Numbered from the stretch's first letter, positions 45,220-54,225 are shown. The stretch is DNA of 64,000 nucleotides from CAYNVQ01 sp964400735 (GCA_964400735.1 CAYNVQ010000002.1:485844-549843); one strand, 5' to 3'. Translations and numbers: made by a program. Notes: generated from the sequence alone by a model not told the origin.

Positions 45220-46003
45220 TACTTTTCCGGGTGAGCGTTCGCGGCCCCCATATAGCTAGGACCATTACGGCCGCAAAGGCTGTGATCGGCCCGATGATAC
45301 GCGGATCATAATGGGAGCCGTTGTTCGGAAAGAGCAGCCAGCTGACATTCACCATGGCGTGACAAAGAGCCGTGGCAAATACACTCTTGCCCGCGTTGTT
45401 ATAGATCCAAACGAGAAGGACACGGCTCGCCACAAAGTTGAGACACTGCCAGGCGATCCAGGTCAGAGACCTTTCAGCCTGAACAAGCGGCACGATATGC
45501 CATACGGCCCATACCGACCCCAACAGCATGCCGGATTGGAACGCGTTCCATCGGCGCAGCAAAGGTTCGAGAACATATCCCGACCACCCCAGTTCTTCAC
45601 CCAAAGCGGCGATAAAGGACCCGCTGAAAATAAGCAGTACAGCCAAGCCCGGGAATTGGGGGATGGGAAGCGGCAGCCTCAACAGGCGCATCAGTCCATA
45701 GGCCAAGAGCGAGATATCAGGCATGAGAAGAACGGCAGGGATGTACCACACCTTCGATCTGATCCGTCTCCAGTCGAACGACCTTTTGAGCAACGCGGCC
45801 GCACCGGTAGCCTTATTTTCTTTATAAACGAGAATCGAAGCTGCCATAAGCGGGCAGAACATCATGAGTGAACTGACTGGGAGTCCTGGGAATAGTTGCA
45901 AAGGAGTGATAGCCCCGATCAACCAGAACGGAATGGAAAGAGCGAAAACTAGAAAGAAAAACTTCAGAGGCGACCTTTTTTTTATGCTGGCCGGGGTCGA
46001 CAT
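45212..46003 (-). CDS. CPBP family intramembrane metalloprotease
   Basis: 263 residues from the ATG after GAGAGGAG; an ATG 14 codons earlier is less favoured. There are seven or eight hydrophobic helices. Motif 1 is GEELGWSGYVLEPL (Glu-Glu conserved, the usual Arg replaced by Ser) and motif 2 is SVWAVWHIVP with the zinc-binding His; a third His follows in ALCHAMVN. The family includes Rce1-type proteases and bacterial immunity or self-protection proteins. The last eight bases overlap a hydrolase remnant, so the present 3' end may be a fusion point. Confidence 0.87.
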   Translation of the reverse strand: MSTPASIKKRSPLKFFFLVFALSIPFWLIGAITPLQLFPGLPVSSLMMFCPLMAASILVYKENKATGAAALLKRSFDWRRIRSKVWYIPAVLLMPDISLLAYGLMRLLRLPLPIPQFPGLAVLLIFSGSFIAALGEELGWSGYVLEPLLRRWNAFQSGMLLGSVWAVWHIVPLVQAERSLTWIAWQCLNFVASRVLLVWIYNNAGKSVFATALCHAMVNVSWLLFPNNGSHYDPRIIGPITAFAAVMVLAIWGPRTLTRKSNV

Positions 46004-46227
46004 GACTGTGCTCCTCTCGCGTTTCCCCATCGTATCATTATCCATTTCATTTGGCCACCCGAATCTCTTAAGATTCGAATAACCAGAACGGGGTATTTCC
46101 CGCCGTCCAAAAAAATTCGTGAAGCAACACCGGAAAATTTCGATAGAGCAGATTGTATTTGTCCCTTTTCATTTCTCTTCAGCTTATGTATAGTGGTTCA
46201 CTTATGTAAATGGAAACAGAGAGGATC

Positions 46228-47640
46228 ATGGACAGCGATAAACGTTTGACCAAAGGGGTCAAGATCCTTTTGGGCGATCCCAAAAAAGCGATTTTGAAGC
46301 TTTCGGCCCCCATGATGCTGGCCATGCTGCTTTCGGCTGTGTACAACATCGCAGACGGCATCTGGGTGGCAGGATTGGGTGCCGACCAGCTTGCTGCCGT
46401 GGGTCTTTTCTTTCCGTTCTTTATCATTATCGTCGCTCTCGGGGCAGGAATCGGCGTGGGGGGGAGTTCAGCGGTTTCCCGCCGAATCGGGGAAGGAAAT
46501 AAAAAAGTGGCCGAAAACACGGCTGCCCATACCTTCGTTTTCGCCATAGGGGTCGCTTTGGTGATCAGCATGGCCGCACTTCCTTTTACGGGGAGACTGT
46601 TCCGTTCTCTCGCTGGAAACGGAGAGGTGGGCCGCATGGCCGCCGATTATGCCCGGGTACTTTTTGCCGGGGCTGCCGTACTCGTCTTTTCCCATATCGC
46701 CGGTGCGATTCTCAGAGGTGAAGGGGCGGCCAAGAAGGCGATGTATGGAATGGCTCTCGGTTCGTGCCTGAACATCGTTCTCGATCCTCTATTCATCTAT
46801 GGATTCAAGCTGGGAGTGGTGGGAGCTGCCTGGGCCACCCTGATTTCCATCGCTATATCCGCTGCCTTATTCAGCTACTGGCTTTTTGTCCAGAAAAAGA
46901 CTTATCTTCGCATCACTTTTAGGGATTTCAAGCCCGATATGGGAATATTGAGGGAGATTCTCTCGGTAGGGTTTCCTTCCTCCCTGGCCCAGCTTTCCAT
47001 GTCCGCCGCTATGATCGTCCTGAACGTGGTGGTCATTCAAGCCGGGGGGACAGACGGTGTGGCGGTGTTCACCAGCGGATGGCGCATCGTCATGTTGGGG
47101 ACCATCCCTCTTATGGGAATGGCCACGGGAGTGGTTTCTGTGACCGGGGCGGCTTTCGGGGCCAAAAACAAGGAGAAACTCAGAACCGCCTTTTTGTACG
47201 CGGTTAAAATCGGGGTGCTCATCGAAATGTCGGTGGGAATCCTGGTAGCCGTTTTCGCCAGTCCCATAAGCTATATTTTCAGCTATTCCAAAGAGGCCTC
47301 CCGCATCCAAGAGGAGCTGATCGTGTTTCTCAGGATTACGGCCATATTTTATCCGGTGGTTCCTCTGGGCATGCTCACCTCGGCCATGTTCCGGGGCATA
47401 GGGAAAGGCACGCGGTCCCTGATCGTGACCATCCTGCGGACGATTATCCTCCAGGTGCCCATAAGCTATCTGCTGGGAATCACGCTTGGATTGGGGCTGA
47501 ACGGTGTGTGGATGGGAATAGTCATAGCCAATGTGACCGCAGTTTCGGTCACTTTTTCGTGGGGAAAATACACGGTCGAACACGTGATAGATTCTGAGAA
47601 ACGGAAGCACGAAATTAATTCTCTTTCTCCTTCGGCTTGA
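46228..47640 (+). CDS. MATE family efflux transporter
   Basis: 470 residues from the ATG at 46228; an ATG six codons earlier is possible. The opening (RLTKGVKILLGDPKKAILKLSAPMMLAMLLSAVYNIAD) is typical of the MATE/NorM-like group common in archaea and anaerobes. Twelve hydrophobic helices are readable in two similar halves (the second beginning near PDMGILREILSVGFPSSLAQL). It should export cationic or lipophilic compounds using a sodium or proton gradient. It stands alone and converges on the 47674-48459 gene. Confidence 0.92.
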   Translation: MDSDKRLTKGVKILLGDPKKAILKLSAPMMLAMLLSAVYNIADGIWVAGLGADQLAAVGLFFPFFIIIVALGAGIGVGGSSAVSRRIGEGNKKVAENTAAHTFVFAIGVALVISMAALPFTGRLFRSLAGNGEVGRMAADYARVLFAGAAVLVFSHIAGAILRGEGAAKKAMYGMALGSCLNIVLDPLFIYGFKLGVVGAAWATLISIAISAALFSYWLFVQKKTYLRITFRDFKPDMGILREILSVGFPSSLAQLSMSAAMIVLNVVVIQAGGTDGVAVFTSGWRIVMLGTIPLMGMATGVVSVTGAAFGAKNKEKLRTAFLYAVKIGVLIEMSVGILVAVFASPISYIFSYSKEASRIQEELIVFLRITAIFYPVVPLGMLTSAMFRGIGKGTRSLIVTILRTIILQVPISYLLGITLGLGLNGVWMGIVIANVTAVSVTFSWGKYTVEHVIDSEKRKHEINSLSPSA

Positions 47641-47673
47641 GCTTGAAAGCTCTGGGTCCACACTATCGGGATC

Positions 47674-48459
47674 TTATTCTTCTTTTTTAGCGGGTGCGTA
47701 GGATAGCTCCTTCTGAAACTTGGCCGTTTTTTGTTCTTGTTTTCGCACGTATTTCATCATCTTCTCGACGTATGTGTTGGCCTCCTTCCCCAAGGCCTTC
47801 CACATCTTCACATTTTCTTGCTCAAACTCTACTGCAGTTTTTGCGGTTGCGGCCATCACAATCATCGGATTATCGGTGCCCATCATTCCCCAGTAGAAAG
47901 CCCAGGTCTGGACGATCTCTTTATCTGCCAAAAAGGCCCTCCATTCATCCCATAATTTGTTTATTTCATCATCATATCCGGGTTCAAAATAGTAAATGTC
48001 GAAGAAGACAAAATTATTCTCTTCTGGTTCACTCTCCCCTTCTTCCGCGATCATCGAATTCTCCATATCCAGCGCGTAGACACACATCCGGGAAGTTTCG
48101 TAAGTTCCCTTAAAGGCGTCCATTACTGCTTTAAATTCTTCTGGAAACTCCTCTAATAGTTTGTTGGACGTCGCCATCATTTTGTCGATTTCGGCATAAT
48201 TCTGTAGGGGTATACTCCAGTAAACGTGGTTATCTCCTGTCCAATAAGTATTGATTGGATAGGCAAATTTATGTTCCTTCATAAAGGCGATCCATTTCTT
48301 CCCAGCCTCGTAGTACTCGGCCTTCATTGATGGCTTGACCAGCTCATCGATGACCATAAACAACTGATTCTGCTTCTCTGGCGCTTGTCCATTCATTGCC
48401 AGAGGCAAGAGACCCAGAATAAGGCAGGCCGCCAAAACGCCGGAAATTTTAGATTTCAT
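47674..48459 (-). CDS. Secreted protein with two NIPSNAP/ABM-like halves, function unknown
   Basis: 261 residues from the ATG after AAAGGAGGG; signal peptide about 1-24. The mature sequence seems to hold two similar halves: LFMVIDELVKPSMKAEYYEAGKKWIAFMKEHKF and FFDIYYFEPGYDDEINKLWDEWRAFLADKE. This spacing recalls dimeric alpha-beta-barrel (NIPSNAP or antibiotic-monooxygenase-like) proteins; that is a pattern judgement. The C-terminus is Lys-rich. It lies downstream of the ester-cyclase-like lipoprotein on the same strand, 124 bases away. Confidence 0.6.
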   Translation of the reverse strand: MKSKISGVLAACLILGLLPLAMNGQAPEKQNQLFMVIDELVKPSMKAEYYEAGKKWIAFMKEHKFAYPINTYWTGDNHVYWSIPLQNYAEIDKMMATSNKLLEEFPEEFKAVMDAFKGTYETSRMCVYALDMENSMIAEEGESEPEENNFVFFDIYYFEPGYDDEINKLWDEWRAFLADKEIVQTWAFYWGMMGTDNPMIVMAATAKTAVEFEQENVKMWKALGKEANTYVEKMMKYVRKQEQKTAKFQKELSYAPAKKEE

Positions 48460-48583
48460 AATCCCTCCTTTAAGATTAATTTGCAGAAAAAAAAGGGAAA
48501 GCCTGGATGATTGTTTTTTCTTGAGTTTCCTCTTTTTCCCCTGATCAAAAACTATAGAATTGTTTCCCACATGTCAAGGTTAA

Positions 48584-49126
48584 TCATTTCTTTTCCTCCT
48601 TCGGTCTAAGCTCCATGCCGATCTGCTGGAACAGGCCGAGTAAATCGGTTTCTTCCCACACTTTGATAACCTTTCCCTTATCGAGTTGAAAAATTCTGAT
48701 GGCGCTCAATTCGATTTTGTTACCTGTCACTGGTATCCCCTCGTGCTCTCCCAGATGAGTGCCATGCGCTGTCGTTCTGACTATAACCTTGTCTCCTCTG
48801 GCCAAAATTTCCTCGATAGTGTGGACAAGATCCGGGAAGACTTGGTAATACATCTTTTTTGTTTCGATTTCATGGTCCAGGGACAAGGGCTCACCAATCC
48901 CAGATGGGGAGAAGAAAACGGCGTCTGGAGAAAAGACTTGATCATATATGCCGAGGTTCCTTTTATCTATCGCTGCGAAGTAATTGCGTATCAATTCGAT
49001 ATTCTGCTCCTCGACTGCCGCCTGGGCTTTCGTCGCTTCAAACTCTGCCATCGCTTCTTTGTTCTGGCAGCCGGCCAGAAAGCACAGAATCAGAGCCCAA
49101 GGTAAAATCATATTGAGCTTACTCAT
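48584..49126 (-). CDS. SnoaL-like ester-cyclase lipoprotein
   Basis: 180 residues. A lipobox (CFLAGC) puts the lipidated Cys at residue 20. The body is a SnoaL/ester-cyclase-like NTF2 fold: NIELIRNYFAAIDKRNLGIYDQVFSPDAVFFSP, then FPDLVHTIEEILARGDKVIVRTTAHGTHLGEHEGIPVTGN. SnoaL relatives catalyse ring closure of polyketides, but lipid-anchored versions have no known reaction. GGAGGGG precedes the ATG. Two decayed copies of its C-terminal 38 codons lie at 50704-50820 and 52891-53016. Confidence 0.85.
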   Translation of the reverse strand: MSKLNMILPWALILCFLAGCQNKEAMAEFEATKAQAAVEEQNIELIRNYFAAIDKRNLGIYDQVFSPDAVFFSPSGIGEPLSLDHEIETKKMYYQVFPDLVHTIEEILARGDKVIVRTTAHGTHLGEHEGIPVTGNKIELSAIRIFQLDKGKVIKVWEETDLLGLFQQIGMELRPKEEKK

Positions 49127-49173
49127 GTAATCCCCTCCAAAGTGAGAATGGATATTAGAGTTTGGATGGGGAG

Positions 49174-49695
49174 TTATTCTTTTTCTGATGGTGGCGGAGG
49201 AAGCGGATTGTTGTCATTCCAGATTTCATAGACACATTTCCAATTGCCATCGGATTGACGTTCGTAGACGATTAGCCATTTAATATTATATTTGGTTGGC
49301 TCCCCTCCATCCCGTGGAGTCATCGTTCCGGTGTCTGTACCACGTGCCACTGCCACATCTCCATACACAGATACAGTGTCGATTTCGCTACTATCGCAAT
49401 ATTCTTCAAATTCCTCTCTAGATTTTTTTAATGATGATAGAATGGCTTCTTTTCCATTTACAATCGGCCCGTCCGGTGGCATCTGAACTGCGTTTTCTGC
49501 GTAGAAGATAGATACAAGCTGGTCAAAGTCGCCGGCATTATACAGGGCGAGCCATTCATCGTTCAAAGCACCGATCGCTGCTCTATCAGCTTCGACATCC
49601 ACAGAGGGCTTTTCAGCCGTCTCTTCACTCTGCTTGCAGCTAAAAGTAAAACAAAGCAGAAAAACCAAAGGAAGAATCATCAATAGTTTTTTCAT
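49174..49695 (-). CDS. DUF4440-like NTF2-fold lipoprotein
   Basis: 173 residues with a lipobox at FTFSC (Cys20). The mature part begins with a Glu/Asp-rich linker, then RAAIGALNDEWLALYNAGDFDQLVSIFYAENAVQMPPDGPIV, the usual DUF4440/SgcJ start, and ends with a proline-rich tail. AAGGAGG precedes the ATG. It lies 47 bases upstream of the ester-cyclase-like lipoprotein and is probably co-transcribed with it. Function unknown. Confidence 0.85.
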   Translation of the reverse strand: MKKLLMILPLVFLLCFTFSCKQSEETAEKPSVDVEADRAAIGALNDEWLALYNAGDFDQLVSIFYAENAVQMPPDGPIVNGKEAILSSLKKSREEFEEYCDSSEIDTVSVYGDVAVARGTDTGTMTPRDGGEPTKYNIKWLIVYERQSDGNWKCVYEIWNDNNPLPPPPSEKE

Positions 49696-49900
49696 CCCTT
49701 ACCTCCTTTTTTAATGAGAATCCCGAATGATGCAGCTACTGAATACTCAATTCGACAGCGGATGTCAACTCGAATGTAATAATGAGAAGTTTCGATCTTT
49801 TCGTTCGTCGTTTTTTGTATTGAAAGATATGAAAAGATCTCTAGTCTCAATTCTGAATAATGTGTGTAATATGATTAATTTATGCACATAGGAGACGGAG

Positions 49901-50020
49901 ATGAGGACCAATGTCATGATCGGAACGTTCTGTATTTGCCACAACCTGACTCTTCTGCATGATGACCAGGATTTCACCCCCCTTGTCAAGCACCTGAAAC
50001 TGAAGGTGATAAAACTATAG
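49901..50020 (+). pseudogene. PIN-domain toxin (VapC type), C-terminal remnant 3
   Basis: A 39-codon plus-strand frame reads MIGTFCICHNLTLLHDDQDFTPLVKHLKLKV. This is the last third of VapC-type PIN toxins (D..IGTYCI.HGLTLLHDDRDF). The Asp pair of the DD.DF motif is kept. A purine-rich GGAGACGGAG precedes the ATG, but the first half of the toxin and any antitoxin are missing. The rest of 49696-49900 shows no gene. Confidence 0.7.
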
Positions 50021-50027
50021 CTGCAGT

Positions 50028-50669
50028 TTATTTATTTAAACTGTAGGCGGTCTTGAACCAGTCCCTGACCTCCTCATCGATATCCTCCAAGGAAGCAATC
50101 GCAAATCGATGAGTGATCCTGTCTCCTTTTGCCAAGCCCCCGGTGTCGATCAGCTTTGCGCTGAGGGGTTTTTCCACATTTTTGAGCGCCAAGCCGAGAT
50201 CGATTCGAGTCTGGGTAGTGGGCTTGATTTCCGCGAACACGTTCTTCCGATAGAGGGGAACTATGGTCTTGGTCGGGCAGATCTTCACATCCGGCCCCAG
50301 CGTCCTGGCGATCCGGATGAGCTCATCGTGGATAGGCCGAAGTCGGATCTTTGGACCCGAATACATGGCCTCTACAAGACCAGGGACTGTTTTGAGGTAG
50401 GATTCAGGGCTGGCTAATACAGAGCTCTTCCCGGCGGCGCCGTCGACTATCAGAGAGACCGTCGTCCCCCCAAGTTTGTATTCGGTCTTCAGCCAGGCCC
50501 TTTGTTTCTTTTCATCGGATGGCCCGGATTCCCTGACAATTTTGATCCATTCGTCCAGAGACCTTCCGGTCTTCTCGGGCAGATTCTTGATGATGGCCTG
50601 GATCATGGAGACCGCGGGATGGACACTGTATAGGTTCTGATTCGAACTGGAATTATGTTTTTCTTTCAT
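50028..50669 (-). CDS. DUF4287-DUF5655 protein
   Basis: 213 residues from the ATG after AAGGA; an upstream ATG adds a very basic stretch without support. The first part (about 15-75, MIQAIIKNLPEKTGRSLDEWIKIVRESG, then QRAWLKTEYKLG) is a DUF4287 domain. The second part (about 115-205, YSGPKIRLRPIHDELIRIARTLGPDVKICPTKTIVPLYRKNVFAEIKP) is DUF5655, which resembles restriction-associated and transport proteins. The pair commonly occurs together in stand-alone cytoplasmic proteins of unknown function. Confidence 0.85.
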   Translation of the reverse strand: MKEKHNSSSNQNLYSVHPAVSMIQAIIKNLPEKTGRSLDEWIKIVRESGPSDEKKQRAWLKTEYKLGGTTVSLIVDGAAGKSSVLASPESYLKTVPGLVEAMYSGPKIRLRPIHDELIRIARTLGPDVKICPTKTIVPLYRKNVFAEIKPTTQTRIDLGLALKNVEKPLSAKLIDTGGLAKGDRITHRFAIASLEDIDEEVRDWFKTAYSLNK

Positions 50670-50703
50670 TCGTATCCTTTTCCTTATACACCCGTTTAAA
50701 AAT

Positions 50704-50820
50704 TTATTTCTCTGTTTCCTTCGGCTTTTGCTCCGTGCCAATCTTCTGGAACAGGCCGGGTAAATCGGGTTCTTCCCACGCCTTGGTGATCATTCCCGTA
50801 TCGATTCGGAAAGTCATGAT
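50704..50820 (-). pseudogene. SnoaL-like ester-cyclase tail, decayed copy 1
   Basis: 38 codons (FRIDTGMITKAWEEPDLPGLFQKIGTEQKPKETEK) align with the last 38 residues of the lipoprotein at 48584-49126 (RIFQLDKGKVIKVWEETDLLGLFQQIGMEL...). It follows directly, in the same frame, after the TGA of the aldo/keto reductase tail at 50821-50904. No start or N-terminus. Confidence 0.8.
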
Positions 50821-50904
50821 TCAGATGGTCTCGGGGAAAACGGCCAGCTCCTGGGCTTTGATCCGGGAATCGAAACCGGTAGCACAGCGAACCCGGGTTC
50901 TTGC
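50821..50904 (-). pseudogene. Aldo/keto reductase tail, decayed copy
   Basis: 27 codons (TRVRCATGFDSRIKAQELA) match the end of the intact reductase at 53017-54225 (CTVRCALGFDVRSRALELADALE). It starts straight after the stop codon of the flavoprotein gene and in the same frame. Its TGA is then followed by the ester-cyclase tail, the same junction as at 53016/53017. Confidence 0.78.
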
Positions 50905-52425
50905 TTATCGGTCAGCAGCTTTACTCGAGAATCTCTTCCTGTCCTTTTTACAAATGATCTGGGCCACGTTCCTTCCCGACATCAGGGCCGGGGGAAGGCC
51001 TCCTCCGGGTTCGACCCACTGGCCGATCATGTAGAAATTCTTCAAGCCAGGAAGAGTTTTATTTATTCTGAGCATCATCGTCCCCGGCCCCGGATTCCAG
51101 CCTTCAATGCTGCCCTTCCAGTTGCCGGTGTATCTGATCAGAGACGAGGGGGTAGAAACGTCTGTGACTTCGACATTCGATTTTATGTTCCCGAATCGCT
51201 CCTCCAGAGCTTCGATGACCTCGTTTACGATTCTTTCCTTTTCCCGTCTGTATTTCTCCCGGTCGTTCTTCCTGAGGTCCACCCAGAATTCATAGTTGTA
51301 GGTACCGAGCGTCACGGTCAGGCTGGTTTTCCCTTCGGGCGCAAGCGTGGGATCAAAGTTGAAAATCCTGACATGAAGGTATTCATGATGTGCGCTCTCA
51401 TCCACTACGATGGGTTTTTTAGGAGGAAAAACCAGAGAGTGAGGCTCGTTATCGAACATTCTGGAAACTCCGAGTGAGACAAACACGAGCGATGGGAAGA
51501 CCCGCAGCTTTTTGCTCTGTCCGCTGTAATACTCACGCAGTTTTTCATCGACATATTTTCCGTCCAGCATCTTGAAGATTGTGCTGTATCCATCGGCCGC
51601 GGATATGACGATGTCGGCCATATGAGTGTCACCGTTTTCCAGCCTTATCCCTTTGGCATGGTCGTCTTCAACAATGACCTTTTCCACCCTGGAGTTATAC
51701 TTGACTTTTCCCCCCAGGCTTATGTATTTCTTTTCGATCAATTCGGCGAAATTGAGGGAGCCGCCTATCGGATATCCGGCCGATCTTTTGTGCATATACA
51801 CTAGAGTCATGAGGAGAAAAAATACAGAGCTTTCGGACAAAAACATTTCCAGGATAGTCCTGCCGAGCAGGGGATTTTTACATCTGCCCGCAAACTCCCG
51901 GGCAGATGTCTTTTCCCACTTCCTGAAAGTCCCGAAATAAGGGAGCATCTTGAACATCATCTTCAAGCCGTCCAGAGGATTCATCACCTCAGGCGCTTTA
52001 TCCAGACCCATCTTAAAAGGGAGAAATTTTCTTACTCCTCCGATAAAATCTTCGATGACATCTTTATCTTCGGGGGCCACCTTCTTCATTTCTTCTTCTA
52101 ATTTATCCACGTCTGTGAAAATGCGGAGTGCGCGTCCTTCTTTATCCTCGATTTGGAAAAATACTTCATGGTCCACGAAATCCAATTTCTCCATATCGAT
52201 GAGCTCGTTCCACAGATCGTAGAAGGGATCCGAAGGCGAAGAACCGACAAGCCAGTGAATGCAGAGATCGAAAGTATATTCTTTTCTTTTCCAGGCAGTA
52301 CATAATCCGCCGGGGATATCGTGCAGTTCGAAGATCTCCGTGTCATAACCGTTCATTTGGAGATAACTGCCTGCGCTTAAGCCAGAGATGCCGGCGCCTA
52401 TAATGATCACTTTTTTGTTGTTCAT
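50905..52425 (-). CDS. Phytoene-desaturase-like FAD-dependent oxidoreductase
   Basis: 506 residues. The N-terminal FAD-binding motif is perfect (VIIIGAGISGLSAGSYLQMNGYDTEIFELHDIPGG) and the C-terminal CrtI-type signature is present (NFYMIGQWVEPGGGLPPALMSGRNVAQII). It belongs to the CrtI/CrtO/retinol-saturase group of amine-oxidase-like flavoproteins that desaturate or isomerise isoprenoids. No carotenoid genes are near, so the substrate is open. It follows the NTF2-fold gene by 43 bases. Its stop codon directly abuts a reductase tail, so the present 3' end marks a duplication border. Confidence 0.9.
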   Translation of the reverse strand: MNNKKVIIIGAGISGLSAGSYLQMNGYDTEIFELHDIPGGLCTAWKRKEYTFDLCIHWLVGSSPSDPFYDLWNELIDMEKLDFVDHEVFFQIEDKEGRALRIFTDVDKLEEEMKKVAPEDKDVIEDFIGGVRKFLPFKMGLDKAPEVMNPLDGLKMMFKMLPYFGTFRKWEKTSAREFAGRCKNPLLGRTILEMFLSESSVFFLLMTLVYMHKRSAGYPIGGSLNFAELIEKKYISLGGKVKYNSRVEKVIVEDDHAKGIRLENGDTHMADIVISAADGYSTIFKMLDGKYVDEKLREYYSGQSKKLRVFPSLVFVSLGVSRMFDNEPHSLVFPPKKPIVVDESAHHEYLHVRIFNFDPTLAPEGKTSLTVTLGTYNYEFWVDLRKNDREKYRREKERIVNEVIEALEERFGNIKSNVEVTDVSTPSSLIRYTGNWKGSIEGWNPGPGTMMLRINKTLPGLKNFYMIGQWVEPGGGLPPALMSGRNVAQIICKKDRKRFSSKAADR

Positions 52426-52468
52426 GTCTTAATTCTCCCGATTGAAGTTTTTATCATTTCTCACCATT

Positions 52469-52873
52469 TTACCTTTTAATCTCCTCGGCCGCCATCTGGG
52501 GTTTATATACGCTCCACATCTCATGGGTGATCTTCCACGTATCATCCGGCTGCAGCTTAAGAATCCTCAATCCGTGTCCGCAGCCCATCATCGGCTCCCC
52601 GCCGGCTTTGGGAGTCACCGTCCACTCGTAGGAGTAATGATTGAACGCCAGATCCCTGGCCTCGACGAATTCCTCATCGCTGTAATGGCTGAAGTGCACG
52701 GAGAAATTATTCAGGAACTCGCTGAACCATGCGGAGAGAACGGCGCCGGTTTTAGGCGGCTCTGTTGGAGGAAATAAGACGGCATCGTCGCTCAAAACGC
52801 TGAATACTTCTTGTATGTCGCCGTGGTTCATGGCCATTACCATAGTTTCCGTTATTTCTCGAATGTTTTTCAT
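52469..52873 (-). CDS. NTF2-fold (nuclear transport factor 2-like) protein
   Basis: 134 residues, no signal peptide. NIREITETMVMAMNHGDIQEVFSVLSDDAVLFPP is the standard SnoaL/DUF4440 opening, and the rest keeps the fold (ARDLAFNHYSYEWTVTPKAGGEP, GHGLRILKLQPDDTWKITHEMW). AAGGAGG precedes the ATG. It is probably co-transcribed with the flavoprotein, which is suggestive of a shared small-molecule substrate, but this is inference. Confidence 0.83.
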   Translation of the reverse strand: MKNIREITETMVMAMNHGDIQEVFSVLSDDAVLFPPTEPPKTGAVLSAWFSEFLNNFSVHFSHYSDEEFVEARDLAFNHYSYEWTVTPKAGGEPMMGCGHGLRILKLQPDDTWKITHEMWSVYKPQMAAEEIKR

Positions 52874-52890
52874 CTGACTTTCCTCCTTAA

Positions 52891-53016
52891 TTATCCATAA
52901 GTTAGTTTGGACGGCTCGAGCTCTATGCCGATCTGTCGAAACAGGCCGGGTAAATCGGTCTCCTGCCGCGTCTCGATTATCCTATCTTATATTTTATCGA
53001 TTCGGAGAATCCTGAT
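52891..53016 (-). pseudogene. SnoaL-like ester-cyclase tail, decayed copy 2
   Basis: One frame with a single internal TAA (52987-52989) reads IRILRIDKI, stop, then IIETRQETDLPGLFRQIGIELEPS. It aligns with the same C-terminal part of the lipoprotein at 48584-49126. It begins at the base after the stop codon of the intact aldo/keto reductase, exactly like the copy at 50704-50820. Confidence 0.8.
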
Positions 53017-54225
53017 TCACGCGTTCTCGAGGGCGTCGGCCAACTCCAGGGCTCTGGATCTGACGTCGAAACCGAGGGCGCAGCGGACGGTGCAGGCGGC
53101 GCAGTCCCTGCAAGCCAGAGTGTCTAAACTCCAGCCTCTCAGTGTCTCCAGGGCTTTGAGCGGCTTTTTATGGCCGATGGCGTACATATAGGCGCGCATG
53201 AGTCCCGGGATTTCCAGTCCGGCCGGACATTGGTCCTGGCACTGCCGGCACTGCTGACAGAACAGCCCCGCAAGTTCGAGACTCGTTCCGATTTCGAGGT
53301 CGCGGCTTTCCTCTGGTGTCAATTTCAGATCCTCCATGACAGAAAGGCTCTCCTGCATCTCCTCGTGATTCGAGAAGGCAGGGATCGTGGTGTTCACGAT
53401 TTCATCCTGGAGGACCCATTTGAGGGCGGCCGTCATATTGATCTTCCTGCGCCGGGCCCTGTCCCAATAGACTCCGGCCTGGGTTTTCATGGCCACCACA
53501 CCGAGGCCGGCGTCCGCCGCCTCGCGGAGGGCCTTGCGGATTTCCTCGCGGTGGGTTTGCCTGAAGTTGTATGCCGTCAGGACCACGTCCCAAAATCCGC
53601 TCTCGGCAGCCGCCTTGATGATTTCCGGTTCGTTGCTGTGCGTTCCGATGCCCACAAAACGTGCTTTTCCGGATTTTTTCAACTGTTCGAAGGCCCGCAT
53701 GTAGGGCTCATGGCGTGCGGTTTCGGCCCGGCCGATAGAGCATAGATAATAGATATCGACATACTCGAGTTTCAGGCGTTTGAGACTGCCTTCGATAGAC
53801 TCCAGGATCAGGCCGGGCTCGGCTTTCAATCCCAGGTCCAGGGACCGGTCGCCCCCTCCGAATTCGTAGGGAAGATCCGGGCTTGTGCCGATGACGAAGG
53901 AATCCCGGGGACGGCCCTCGAACACGTCCCCCAGGCGCCGCTCGTGGTTCCGTTCGGAGTAGGAGCTGGACGTGTGGATGTAGACGATCCCTTCGTCCAG
54001 AGCCACGTTGACCAGGTCGATCGCGTAGGCAGATCCCATGCTGACAACGGGAAGGCGGAGGCCAGTTCGTCCTAAAGTGCGATACACGATCTTTCGACCT
54101 TTTGACTGGTTCGCAGGCTTTGTCTGATCGCTCGAGCATCTCGTCAGGATAGAGGCTCCGGCAACTCCCGCAAAACCGAGTTTAAGAAATTCGCGTCTGG
54201 ATGTGCGCGTGGTCTTGGCCATCAT
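53017..54225 (-). CDS. Tat-exported aldo/keto reductase with iron-sulfur tail
   Basis: 402 residues. A twin-arginine signal (SRREFLKLGFAGVAGASILTRC) precedes a TIM-barrel aldo/keto reductase (YRTLGRTGLRLPVVSMGSAYA, LKLEYVDIYYLC, GIGTHSNEPEIIKAA). The C-terminus carries two cysteine clusters, CQQCRQCQDQCPAG and CRDCAACTVRC, as in the family of reductases with 4Fe-4S ferredoxin-like ends. The canonical Asp-Tyr-Lys-His set is not fully evident, so the reaction is uncertain. AAGGA precedes the ATG. Its tail is duplicated at 50821-50904. Confidence 0.9.
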   Translation of the reverse strand: MMAKTTRTSRREFLKLGFAGVAGASILTRCSSDQTKPANQSKGRKIVYRTLGRTGLRLPVVSMGSAYAIDLVNVALDEGIVYIHTSSSYSERNHERRLGDVFEGRPRDSFVIGTSPDLPYEFGGGDRSLDLGLKAEPGLILESIEGSLKRLKLEYVDIYYLCSIGRAETARHEPYMRAFEQLKKSGKARFVGIGTHSNEPEIIKAAAESGFWDVVLTAYNFRQTHREEIRKALREAADAGLGVVAMKTQAGVYWDRARRRKINMTAALKWVLQDEIVNTTIPAFSNHEEMQESLSVMEDLKLTPEESRDLEIGTSLELAGLFCQQCRQCQDQCPAGLEIPGLMRAYMYAIGHKKPLKALETLRGWSLDTLACRDCAACTVRCALGFDVRSRALELADALENA

